In this document: positions 1 to 8,047 of the stretch, one piece after another
Layout: every line of letters begins with the position of its first letter
Position numbering within the stretch: the stretch's first letter is position 1
NCBI GenBank assembly: GCA_964619535.1
Contig: CAZUEX010000007.1
Span: 104,084 to 168,083 of the forward strand
Direction: 5' to 3'
Source: Leptonema sp964619535
GTDB taxonomy: Bacteria > Spirochaetota > Leptospiria > Leptospirales > Leptonemataceae
DNA: 64,000 nt
Position numbers and translations under genes: made by a program
The notes under the pieces: model-generated
Databases searched by the model: none
The model's input: only the letters and a program-made list of their open reading frames with translations
Told to the model about the DNA's origin: nothing

Positions 1-1
1 T

Positions 2-334
2 ACGCGTGATGATTTCAGGCGAATTCTAACCGCACCTGAAAACTCCATCACCAGGCAGGCTGTGGAATTGCTGGCCGTGGAAGGGGTGAACCTGACCTTT
101 ACCGATGATGCCCTGGATGAGCTTTCAGAAATGGCCTACGAACTGAACGAGAAAACCGAAAACATCGGTGCCCGAAGATTGTACACCCTGATGGAGCAGT
201 TGCTTGAGGATGTATCGTTTGATGCCCCTGAAAGAAAAGGCGATGACAGGAATGTGGTGATCGATCGAGAGTATGTTCGATCTCGTCTGAAAGACATCGT
301 CGAGAATCGGGATCTCAGTCAGTACATTCTGTAG
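2..334 (+). CDS. hslU: HslU, C-terminal part (ATP-dependent protease ATPase subunit)
   Basis: The open frame enters from the left edge and gives the last ~110 residues of the AAA+ unfoldase that feeds unfolded proteins to the HslV peptidase in the cytoplasm. Visible are the start of the C-terminal domain (TRDDF..ILT.P.NS), the sensor-2 type IGARRL segment followed by MEQLLEDVSFDAP, and the family's closing D-L-S-x-Y-I-L tail, which docks into HslV. Only the C-terminal domain is inside the window; Walker motifs and hslV would lie upstream. The tail is intact, so the protein is probably functional. Confidence 0.93.
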   Translation, partial: TRDDFRRILTAPENSITRQAVELLAVEGVNLTFTDDALDELSEMAYELNEKTENIGARRLYTLMEQLLEDVSFDAPERKGDDRNVVIDREYVRSRLKDIVENRDLSQYIL

Positions 335-358
335 GCGCTGTGATAGCACATCGTATCC

Positions 359-1477
359 ATGGAAAAAGAAAAACGAACGGCTGAACCGATAGCGCCGACC
401 CTGGAGCGTTTCCTGGATCGATGGATGCATCGCCTTGTACCCGATCAGAAACCGGATGAGCCTGAGCGGGTACAGGCGAAGGCGTCGTTTCATCCGCTTC
501 TGTTCTTCTTAAAATCTTTGCCGTGGCTAACGGCTCTGGTGTTTCTTATATCCCTGAAGTGGGATGTATCGGGGCAGTGGCACTTCCCGTGGCGCGAAGA
601 ACCCGTGATCCTGGATGGCCTGATTCGAATGCTTGCCGTTACAGGCCTTGTAGGATTCGGAACAAACTTCATTGCCATCAAGATGCTGTTTCATCCCCGT
701 AAACGGAGGCCACTGCTCGGACAGGGCCTGATACCGGCCAGCAAGCAGAAGATTGCGCGCAAGCTGGGAGAAAGCATCAGCAAAGAGATCATCAACTCTG
801 AGCTGATCATGAAGCAGGTAAAGCAGGACGGCCTGATTCGCCGTCATATGCAGGATTTCAACCGCTCGGTTCGCGAAACACTTTCGCTTCCGGAGTTTCG
901 CGATGATCTGCTACGAATGATCGAGCATTACCTGAATCGGGTTGTGAAATCCGATGAGTTTCGGTCGAGCATGAGGGCCTTTGTAAAAGGCGTGGATTTT
1001 GAAGGCCTGGGAGGCCTTGAGGGCGGACTGCTGAAGATTTACCGGTTTATCGGCGGGAACCGCGAGATTGCCGATCGCCTGGTGGACGTTCTCGATTCCG
1101 TAGACCTGTCTCTGGATCCCCATGAGAAGACGTTGAATGAATACATGGATCGGCTTCCAGACTGGATCGAAGAAAACGATGGCTTTATTGAAGATGTGAT
1201 CCTGAATACGGTGATCTTTCTGGTAGAACGCATAAATATCCAGAATATCGTAACGCGTAACCTGGAAGAATTCGATGAGATGCGGCTTGAGCGGCTGCTC
1301 CTCTATTCTACCTCAGACCAGCTGGACTACATTCAGTATCTGGGGTGCTTGCTTGGAATTCTCGGTGGTCTTTTTATCTGGCTACCGGTTGAATCATTTT
1401 TGTTCTTTGGCGTAACAGGAGGGGCACTTTTTCTGCTGGATGCACTCCTGTTGCACACAAAAGGGAATGGCAGATGA
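359..1477 (+). CDS. DUF445 family membrane protein
   Basis: A 372-residue protein of the DUF445 family (YheB/YtlP-like), whose function is not established. A hydrophobic segment near residues 48-65 is followed by the family signature around residues 96-130 (GFGTNFIAIKMLFHP, then GQGLIPASKQKIARKLG). A long amphipathic helical region follows, and two adjacent C-terminal hydrophobic stretches (about residues 325-365) probably form a hairpin anchor. The start lies 24 bases after hslU, so read-through from hslU is plausible. The stop overlaps the next start by 4 bases (ATGA), indicating translational coupling. Confidence 0.8.
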   Translation: MEKEKRTAEPIAPTLERFLDRWMHRLVPDQKPDEPERVQAKASFHPLLFFLKSLPWLTALVFLISLKWDVSGQWHFPWREEPVILDGLIRMLAVTGLVGFGTNFIAIKMLFHPRKRRPLLGQGLIPASKQKIARKLGESISKEIINSELIMKQVKQDGLIRRHMQDFNRSVRETLSLPEFRDDLLRMIEHYLNRVVKSDEFRSSMRAFVKGVDFEGLGGLEGGLLKIYRFIGGNREIADRLVDVLDSVDLSLDPHEKTLNEYMDRLPDWIEENDGFIEDVILNTVIFLVERINIQNIVTRNLEEFDEMRLERLLLYSTSDQLDYIQYLGCLLGILGGLFIWLPVESFLFFGVTGGALFLLDALLLHTKGNGR

Positions 1478-2493
1478 ATCCTTACCTGAAAGCTTTGCCT
1501 CCTGTGCCCGAAGATTTTGATGCCAGTGCTTCGGGCAAATCCATGGATACGATCAAACAGCTGGTAATGCAGCATAATTCACTGACCTACATTGGTTATG
1601 TGGAAAGGCTTCCGAATTATCGTATCCTGCAGCGCGAATTGAAACAGCGCGGTATGTCCATTGCAAACGTTGCTCCTCTGCTGTGGATCATGGGACACAG
1701 CTATGAACTCCTGCCCATCCCCATGTGTCCCGATGAAAAGAGCTTTGAGGACGTGCATTTCCTGTATAACAGCAGTTCGCTTATCGAAGCGATCATGCGT
1801 AAGCTTGCTCAGGATGTGGGGCAGCTTTACCAGCAGCTGAACGGCGTACCGGCCAGTATACCCAGGATTCATTCCGTTAGCAAGAATCCGGCCTTCTATA
1901 ACGAAATGAGCGATGACCATAAGAAGCTGTACATGCAGTGCAAGCTGCTGACGGTTCTGAGCGATTATCGCGACATGTTACAGAGAGACGTGGGCTTTAT
2001 GGAAAGCACGAAGGTGCAGGAGCGTCGACAGGGAGCCATCCAGGCCCTGGAACGAGCCGGCCGACGGGGAGAAGCACCTGTGGTTGCGAAGGCAGAAAAG
2101 CCCCGGGAAGAGTTGCATTTTACCATGTCAGGGATGGATGAGGTGGCTGCATCGACGGTGCACACCGTTTCGCCTGCCGGTGTGGAAGAAGCCCCGCGTC
2201 GGGCCATTGATCAGCCTGAATGGAAGAACTTTGAATCGGCACAGAAGAGCGGATTCACCTGGGAAATGGTGATGCGCACGTTCGGGCCCAACATGGTGAT
2301 TCGCATCCTTTTACGCAGACATGACTATGAACATCTGCTTTCCATGATTGAAGCAGACTTTATCACCGACCCGGCCGAGCTGCGTTACTGCCGGCAAAGC
2401 ATGGAAAAGATCCAGGAACACGGCGACCTGCCTGCCGAATATGAGGAGAGCTACTGGCGTCTGTACCAGTATCTGAAGGCCCGGGGATTTTGA
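1474..2493 (+). CDS. hypothetical protein, coupled to DUF445 gene
   Basis: A 339-residue soluble protein I do not recognise. The N-terminal ~190 residues look helical and globular (conserved-looking W, P and Y positions, for example PLLWIMGHSYELLPIPM). A charged linker follows at about 190-250, and then a C-terminal helical unit ending WRLYQYLKARGF. No signal peptide or membrane segment is visible. Its ATG overlaps the DUF445 stop, so the two are made together and may act together. It converges on the minus-strand nucleotidyltransferase gene with 6 bases between the stops. Confidence 0.7.
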   Translation: MNPYLKALPPVPEDFDASASGKSMDTIKQLVMQHNSLTYIGYVERLPNYRILQRELKQRGMSIANVAPLLWIMGHSYELLPIPMCPDEKSFEDVHFLYNSSSLIEAIMRKLAQDVGQLYQQLNGVPASIPRIHSVSKNPAFYNEMSDDHKKLYMQCKLLTVLSDYRDMLQRDVGFMESTKVQERRQGAIQALERAGRRGEAPVVAKAEKPREELHFTMSGMDEVAASTVHTVSPAGVEEAPRRAIDQPEWKNFESAQKSGFTWEMVMRTFGPNMVIRILLRRHDYEHLLSMIEADFITDPAELRYCRQSMEKIQEHGDLPAEYEESYWRLYQYLKARGF

Positions 2494-2499
2494 AGCCCG

Positions 2500-3216
2500 C
2501 TACCGTTCTTCGTTTTCCGGTGCATCGCTGTAGTTTCGGTCTCTGTAATTCAGGTGATTCTGTATCTTTTCCATAAGAGAAAGCGGAATGTGCACGCCTG
2601 TGGAGCCAAGACGAACCCGATATTTCTCGAAAGAAAGCTGATGGGGAAGGGATCGCGTAAGCCCCTGGAATACCGTGTCGAGCTCGGGTTGCATGGCATC
2701 GATCAGGGATTGATTTTCCAGTAGCATGCGGTGGAAGGGACGCAGAACACGCAGGTTTACGCCGCGACAGATAGACCTGTAAAAGGCGAAGCGAAAGGCA
2801 ACGGAGCTTTCGGGGACCGGTTTCTGTAGCTCCAGTTCAAGCTGTGCCAGGTTGATACAGTCCACAACCTGGGTGTTATACGGCTTTTTTACATACTCCG
2901 TCATGAGGGTTTTCAGTATAAGATTCTCGATCTGTGGAAGGGTATGACAGTTCTGCGGGTCGCAGTCCCCCGTATAACCATTTTCGCAGCGAATGTAGAG
3001 CACAAAATCGACGTCTGAAGCCAGTTCGGCCACGCCAAAGTTTACGGACCCGACGAAGTCGAAGGCAACGTCGTAGCCAGCCTGGAACAGCATGCGGGCA
3101 AAGCGTCGAAAGTCTCGCATGCGTTCTCTGCTTGCTCCCGTTTCGTAGAGGCGGAAGTAGCGCTTGATCTCATTAAACTGTTTGATCAGAGGGTGGTCCG
3201 CAAAAGGTGGCTTCAT
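2500..3216 (-). CDS. nucleotidyltransferase-fold protein
   Basis: A 238-residue protein with a minimal nucleotidyltransferase core. Around residues 55-72 is the GS..FG....SDVDFVLY signature, whose Gly-Ser and two Asp residues are the usual metal/NTP-binding elements. A small Cys-containing insert (C..GYTGDCDPQNC) follows and could bind metal, and then a helical domain. The substrate cannot be inferred. It is the last gene of a three-gene minus-strand operon, with its start overlapping the phosphoesterase stop by 4 bases. A linked job with the upstream glycosyltransferase and phosphoesterase is possible but unproved. Confidence 0.72.
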   Translation of the reverse strand: MKPPFADHPLIKQFNEIKRYFRLYETGASRERMRDFRRFARMLFQAGYDVAFDFVGSVNFGVAELASDVDFVLYIRCENGYTGDCDPQNCHTLPQIENLILKTLMTEYVKKPYNTQVVDCINLAQLELELQKPVPESSVAFRFAFYRSICRGVNLRVLRPFHRMLLENQSLIDAMQPELDTVFQGLTRSLPHQLSFEKYRVRLGSTGVHIPLSLMEKIQNHLNYRDRNYSDAPENEER

Positions 3217-4256
3217 AGATCAACCGTCCCGTTCTGATCTCGTAGAAAGCGGCTTAGATCAATCGAAGATTCAGAGGCATCCTTCATGGGCTCACCAACA
3301 AGTTTCGTCTCTTCTGCCCGGACGTGAAAGAGATCATAGATGTGGTTCTCTTTCAGCCGTTTGAGAAAGACCTCTTCCACCCTGCGGTTTTCCTCGTTGA
3401 TCAGGATTTCCACAAACAGTCCACCATGCTGAAATCCGTAGGGGGAGTCCACTCCTCCAAAGTTGGACGGATTCATAAGCACCGTTCCATCCCGTTTCAT
3501 CATGATACCGTAATCCTCATGCACGTGACCGGAAAGTACCAGGGTGGCCGGATGGTCGTCCAGATAGTTACGAATGCCATTGGAACCGACATGGCCGAGA
3601 GTGGGGATGCGATCAAAGTAGCCATAGGCCGGATTGTGCAGCAGCAATATGTCAGGCTGGACCTCTACAAAGAAATCGAAAGGCTCTGAATAGAACTCCT
3701 TACCGCGGCCCGCCTCCTGATAGGGGACGGCAAGCTTTTCCGGTATGCCCGACGTCGCTATGGGAGCCCCGCCGTAACCGGCAAACGTCAGATTGTGGAA
3801 CTCCATGGTGCTTTTGTGCAGGTTGCGTGCAGACAGAGCTGTATAACGCAGGTCGATGTCATAGTTACCGGGTAGAACAAACGAAGCTGCATCTCCGTAT
3901 TTGCGAATCAGGTCTTCGATCATGCCGTATTTCTCTTTCATGGTACGCGACGCCCGGTGAAAAAGGATACGGTATTCGGCTGCCTTTAAAACGGTTTCGG
4001 CCGGATAGTGGCCTTCGTTGTTTCGCAGGATATCCGTGGCCAGGTCGTAGGGAACGATGGACCTTCCTTCCTCTCTTGCAAGATTATAGAGTTCTTCCTG
4101 CAGACAGACGAACTCATAGACCTTCATATCATCATAGAAGGCATGGTAAAGGATGTCTCCGGAAAGCAGATACAGGTCTGCCTCCGTCTTTGTTAAAAGA
4201 ACACGAAGCTCTTTCAGAGCGTCGTGAATATCCGTAGCATAAACGATGCGAATCAC
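3213..4256 (-). CDS. metallophosphoesterase (calcineurin-like)
   Basis: A 347-residue protein with calcineurin-like phosphoesterase motifs: D-x-H in YATDIHD (residues 8-11), GDI near 33, a GN-D block (LPGNYDID), a lone His near LLLHNPAYG, and the C-terminal SGHVHED with two metal-binding His. The usual GNHD motif reads GNYD here, so the normally catalytic His is Tyr. That may lower activity or change substrate. A ~60-residue insert sits between motifs II and III. It is coupled by 4-base overlaps to the glycosyltransferase upstream and the nucleotidyltransferase downstream. Substrate unknown. Confidence 0.82.
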   Translation of the reverse strand: MIRIVYATDIHDALKELRVLLTKTEADLYLLSGDILYHAFYDDMKVYEFVCLQEELYNLAREEGRSIVPYDLATDILRNNEGHYPAETVLKAAEYRILFHRASRTMKEKYGMIEDLIRKYGDAASFVLPGNYDIDLRYTALSARNLHKSTMEFHNLTFAGYGGAPIATSGIPEKLAVPYQEAGRGKEFYSEPFDFFVEVQPDILLLHNPAYGYFDRIPTLGHVGSNGIRNYLDDHPATLVLSGHVHEDYGIMMKRDGTVLMNPSNFGGVDSPYGFQHGGLFVEILINEENRRVEEVFLKRLKENHIYDLFHVRAEETKLVGEPMKDASESSIDLSRFLRDQNGTVDL

Positions 4257-5389
4257 AGGCGTCTCCCGGTGGTGCGCAGGTCCTCAATCTCTCTGGCCAT
4301 CTTACGGCGAAATGTATCGGTTGTAAAACGAAGAACATTCTTACGAAAATCGGCTTCGCGAAAGTTCAGGCTTTCAAAGCGATCAAGAGCTTGATTGAGT
4401 GATTGCGGGCTCTGCTCATCAAAAAAGTAACCTGTTTTACCGTGGACCACTGTTTCCAAAGCCCCTCCTGCCCGATAGGCAATGACCGGGCAACGCCTTT
4501 CCTGGGCTTCTACGGGAACGATGCCAAAGTCCTCCACGCCCGGAAAGATCAGCCCCCGGGCCTTTTCAAAGAGTTCCCTGGACAGTGCCCGATCGGGACG
4601 GTCGATGAATTCGATGCGTCCTCCGGATGCCATCTGCTGCAGCCGCTTTTTTTCCGGACCATGACCGGCCACGATCAGGCGGCGGCCCGACTCCCTGAAG
4701 GCCTGGATGGCCAGGTCCAGGCGCTTGTAAGGAACCATCGCTCCATACACAAGGTAGAAATCTTCGCGCTGTGCCGTCGGGGCAGGGCCAAAGTCGTCCA
4801 CACAGGGAGGATGAATGACAGTCGATTCTCTGCCATAAAAGCGGCGCACACGCTTTGCAACAAAGGCTGAATTAACCACATACCTGTCCACGCGATGCGC
4901 CGAGGCTGCATCCCACATGCGCAGATAGTTGGCAAAAAACGGGATGACGAATCGCCGGGCAAAGCCATGGCCTGGAAAATACTCTCTGTACATATCCCAT
5001 ACGTAACGCATCGGACTGTGCACGTAAGAGATATGCGGGATGTCAGGAGGAACGATGGCTCCCTTGGTCACACAATGCGAGCTGGAGATGACGAGATCAA
5101 AGCCGTGAAAGTCAAACTCCTCGATTGCCGTCGGGAAGAAAGGCAGGTAATGTCTGTAAAGACGTTCTTTCAGAGGGAATCGGTCAATAAAGGATGTATG
5201 GATGATCCGGTTTTCGATCGTTGGCGAACAGCTACCTTTAATATGAAGCAGTGTGAAGAGCTCCGCGTCCGGATACAGGGCCAGAAGAGATTCCAGGACG
5301 GCCTCTCCGCCTCGCATGCCTGTTAACCAGTCATGGAGGATGGCAACCCGTGGTCTTCCGTTTGCGGTCTTTTGCGCTTTTGCAGTCAT
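4253..5389 (-). CDS. glycosyltransferase, GT4 family
   Basis: A 378-residue GT-B fold glycosyltransferase (GT4). The N-terminal half begins RVAILHDWLTGMRGGEAVLE, typical of sugar-acceptor domains that transfer mannose-like sugars. The C-terminal half carries the nucleotide-sugar binding E-x7-E motif (PGVEDFGIVPVEAQ, around residue 295-305) preceded by a conserved YKRLDLAIQAF block. It is likely cytosolic and acts on a lipid-linked or surface polysaccharide precursor; the exact sugar cannot be told. It is the first gene of the minus-strand operon. Its start lies 2 bases from the divergent hydrolase start if the longest form of that gene is used. Confidence 0.87.
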   Translation of the reverse strand: MTAKAQKTANGRPRVAILHDWLTGMRGGEAVLESLLALYPDAELFTLLHIKGSCSPTIENRIIHTSFIDRFPLKERLYRHYLPFFPTAIEEFDFHGFDLVISSSHCVTKGAIVPPDIPHISYVHSPMRYVWDMYREYFPGHGFARRFVIPFFANYLRMWDAASAHRVDRYVVNSAFVAKRVRRFYGRESTVIHPPCVDDFGPAPTAQREDFYLVYGAMVPYKRLDLAIQAFRESGRRLIVAGHGPEKKRLQQMASGGRIEFIDRPDRALSRELFEKARGLIFPGVEDFGIVPVEAQERRCPVIAYRAGGALETVVHGKTGYFFDEQSPQSLNQALDRFESLNFREADFRKNVLRFTTDTFRRKMAREIEDLRTTGRRL

Positions 5390-5391
5390 AG

Positions 5392-6324
5392 GTGGAGCAA
5401 GAACAGCAAAGCGCCCTGCTGTTGGAAGAGAAAAATCTGGTTGCCTTCCGGCTGTATCGGCGGCGTTCTATCCCCATGGGGGAAAAACATTTTGACCTGA
5501 AATCTGCCGATGGCACGAAGCTACGAGCCACGGCCTGGGAGGTTGACTCTCCGTCAGCCTGTGTTCTATGGGTGCACGGCTTTGCCGAATATCGCACGCG
5601 ATACAATGAATTTGCCCGTTATCTGAATGGCCTTGGGTTTTCGGTGGCGGCCCTTGACCTGCGCGGCCATGGAGAGTCTGAAGGAAGACGTGGCTTTATT
5701 CGCAGTTTTGACGAATACCTGGAAGATGTTTCGGCTCTGGTGGACTGGTCAAATGATCATGCCCCCTCGGCTCCGCTTGTGATGGGCGCCCATTCTATGG
5801 GAGGGCTGGTGCTGGCCCGTTTCCTTGAAAGCGGACGCTCTTCGCGTCCGGTTGAGGCTGCCATGTTTTCGGGTCCTTTCTTTGGTATGGGAATGCCGGT
5901 ACCGGCCTGGAAGCAGACACTTGGCGCCTTCATGTCAAAGATCCTGCCCACGCTTTCGCTGCCTTCCGGCCTGGATCCTTCACTGATTTCTACCGATCCT
6001 GAGGTGGTAAAGGCCTACGCCGCTGATCCGGCCGTGTTCAAGATTGCCACGGCACGCTGGTTTACCGAAATTATAGAGGCACAGGAGCTGGCTGTGAAAG
6101 AGGCGGGACGCATCCAGATGCCGGTGCTTTTCTGTCAGGGGCTTTCCGATCAGATCGTCAGTGTGGAAGCAGGACGACGCTTTTACGAAGCCCTGGGTTC
6201 TGAAGACCGTAGCTATCAGGGCTTTGAAGGACTGTATCATGAGATTCTCAATGAGGTGCGACCGGCCCGCGATGAGGTCTATGCAACCTTTGGAAACTGG
6301 TTGAAGAAACGGTTCCCGGGCTGA
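5392..6324 (+). CDS. alpha/beta hydrolase, monoacylglycerol lipase-like
   Basis: Up to 310 residues. The hydrolase core shows the oxyanion-hole block LWVHGFAEY, the D-L-R-G-H-G-E-S-E-G-R-R-G loop typical of monoacylglycerol lipases and lysophospholipases, and the nucleophile elbow GAHSMGG (Ser). Late Asp (LSDQIV) and His (LYHEI) complete the triad. The first ~28 residues are outside the family core, and ATG at 5476 (MGEKHFDLKS) is an equally or more likely start. That choice would leave ~85 bases for promoters between the divergent genes. Probable substrates are short or monoacyl lipid esters. Confidence 0.85.
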   Translation: MEQEQQSALLLEEKNLVAFRLYRRRSIPMGEKHFDLKSADGTKLRATAWEVDSPSACVLWVHGFAEYRTRYNEFARYLNGLGFSVAALDLRGHGESEGRRGFIRSFDEYLEDVSALVDWSNDHAPSAPLVMGAHSMGGLVLARFLESGRSSRPVEAAMFSGPFFGMGMPVPAWKQTLGAFMSKILPTLSLPSGLDPSLISTDPEVVKAYAADPAVFKIATARWFTEIIEAQELAVKEAGRIQMPVLFCQGLSDQIVSVEAGRRFYEALGSEDRSYQGFEGLYHEILNEVRPARDEVYATFGNWLKKRFPG

Positions 6325-6334
6325 TACGACGGAA

Positions 6335-7519
6335 ATGGAGAAGGACTGGCAGACGTTGGTATCGCAGGCCGCCATGCAGGCCGTTGCTTACAGGCACCGC
6401 CTGCATGCGCGTCCCGAGATTGCTTTTGAAGAGCGGGAGACGTCACAGTTCGTGGCCGAAACCCTCCAGGGCTTCGGTCATCTTCAAATACACAGGGGAC
6501 TTGCCGGCACCGGCGTCGTTGCCGTGCTCGGTGAAGAGGGGCCGATGATCGGCCTGCGTTCCGAGCTGGATGCACTTCCCCTGCAGGAGCAGAACACCTT
6601 CGAATACCGTTCCGAAATTCCGGGCAGGATGCATGCCTGTGGCCATGACGGCCATATGGCCATGTTGCTCGGTGCGGCCCGGGTTCTTTCCACGTTGCAT
6701 GCCCGGAATCCTTTTCCGGGTCGAATCTGTTTCATCTTTCAGCCCGCTGAAGAGAATGAAGGCGGGGCAAGACGAATGATCGAAGAGGGCTTCCTGGAAC
6801 GGTTCCCTCTGGAAGAGATCTATGCCATCCATAACTGGCCGGGCATGCCCGAAGGCGTCTTTGGTTTGAAAACCGGTCCTATTATGGCAGCCTTTGACCG
6901 TTTTGACATTACCGTTCGTGGAACAGGTGCGCACGCTGCCATGCCACAGAACGGCACGGACAGTATCCTGGCCGCATCGACACTGGTGCAGGCTTTGCAT
7001 GCCATGCAGTCGCGAAAGAACCCGGCCGAGGCTGCCGTCCTTTCGGTTACATCGATTCATGGAGGAGAAACCTACAACGTCCTTCCCGATGCCGTGCACC
7101 TGCGCGGAACGCTGCGCACCTTTGATCGCACTCTGCGAGAAGAACTGCTTTCGCGTACGCGACATATTGCGGCAGGCGTGGCTGCAGCCTTCGGGGTAAC
7201 CATCGACGTTGATGTGCAGGAGGGGTATCCGGCCACTGTCAACAGCGAAAAACAGACACTTTTTGCGCGTGACGTGGCCCGCTTCCTTGCAGGAGAAGAG
7301 AACGTAGTCTTTCCTGTAGTACCGGATACGGGCAGTGAGGATTTTTCATGTTTTCTGGAAAGGCTGCCCGGGTCCTATGTCTGGCTCGGCAATGGGCCCA
7401 AAGCGGGTGGCTGTATGCTGCATAATCCCACCTATGACTTCAATGATCGCATACTGAAGACCGGAATTGGATTCTGGACAGCCCTTGCGCTGCACTATTT
7501 TCGTCGGATATTGCTATGA
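6335..7519 (+). CDS. M20 family amidohydrolase (N-acyl-amino acid / hippurate hydrolase type)
   Basis: A 394-residue metallopeptidase-fold amidohydrolase of subfamily M20D. Visible are HRLHARPEIAFEE near the N-terminus, the metal-binding HACGHDGHMAM (Cys and His ligands), the catalytic PAEENEGGARRMIEEG, the dimerisation-domain GTGAHAAMP, and the C-terminal GSEDFSCFLERLPG with a late HNPTYDFND. These are all the family hallmarks, and length is normal. It probably removes an acyl group from N-acyl amino acids in the cytosol; the precise substrate cannot be read from sequence. It follows the hydrolase by 10 bases and overlaps the next small gene by 4. Confidence 0.9.
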   Translation: MEKDWQTLVSQAAMQAVAYRHRLHARPEIAFEERETSQFVAETLQGFGHLQIHRGLAGTGVVAVLGEEGPMIGLRSELDALPLQEQNTFEYRSEIPGRMHACGHDGHMAMLLGAARVLSTLHARNPFPGRICFIFQPAEENEGGARRMIEEGFLERFPLEEIYAIHNWPGMPEGVFGLKTGPIMAAFDRFDITVRGTGAHAAMPQNGTDSILAASTLVQALHAMQSRKNPAEAAVLSVTSIHGGETYNVLPDAVHLRGTLRTFDRTLREELLSRTRHIAAGVAAAFGVTIDVDVQEGYPATVNSEKQTLFARDVARFLAGEENVVFPVVPDTGSEDFSCFLERLPGSYVWLGNGPKAGGCMLHNPTYDFNDRILKTGIGFWTALALHYFRRILL

Positions 7520-7722
7520 TTGTAAAAATGCACTCAATAATGTATGGTTATCGGAAGTTGAAGGCACAGGTTCGCGTGGAAAACGGAGTGCCGCAGCTTC
7601 ACGTGGAAGAGATGGGCTACATGAGTCCGCTCGAATGCATCAAACAGGGTATCAATTTTGAGCAGATGACCGAAGGAGAGAAGCAGCTTTTGAAGAAGGC
7701 GGGCTATCGTTTTCGCGATTAG
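7516..7722 (+). CDS. small hypothetical protein
   Basis: A 68-residue protein whose ATG overlaps the amidohydrolase stop by 4 bases, which supports real translation. It is basic at the start and ends MTEGEKQLLKKAGYRFRD, with no signal, Cys or membrane segment. I do not recognise a family. Confidence 0.6.
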   Translation: MIVKMHSIMYGYRKLKAQVRVENGVPQLHVEEMGYMSPLECIKQGINFEQMTEGEKQLLKKAGYRFRD

Positions 7723-8047
7723 GCTTTTTCTGAAAAAAGGTATTTTTTTTTCTTGCAGGGAAAATTACAGTGGCTAAAAATACGAAATTAAAAGTGATTT
7801 GCTGAAGAGACTTCCTCGCCCGTGCGGGGCTCTGCGCGAAAAGAGCCAACCCGGGAAAACAGGGGAAGGAAACAGAAGCAGATGGAGCTGGAGAACGATA
7901 CCTCAAAAAAATGGCAAGGAATCGGAAGTGGCTTGAAATATCCGCCTGAACGGCATCTGAAATAATAGCATCAGAAGCAGTCAAGCAAACCAGTAAAATC
8001 GGCAGAAGATCAGAAGAATATAGAAAGGTAAGAATCGGAGGAATCGT
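7723..8047. other. 325-base leader region before cfpA
   Basis: No established gene. The first part is A/T-rich with T and A runs, and a possible weak promoter has TTGCAG at 7753 and TAAAAA at 7775. A 27-codon frame (7882-7965) follows a purine-rich GGAAGGAAA and could be a leader peptide or chance. The last 15 bases contain the AGGAGGA-like ribosome binding site used by cfpA. The long A-rich leader suggests a well-expressed, separately promoted downstream gene. Confidence 0.4.
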
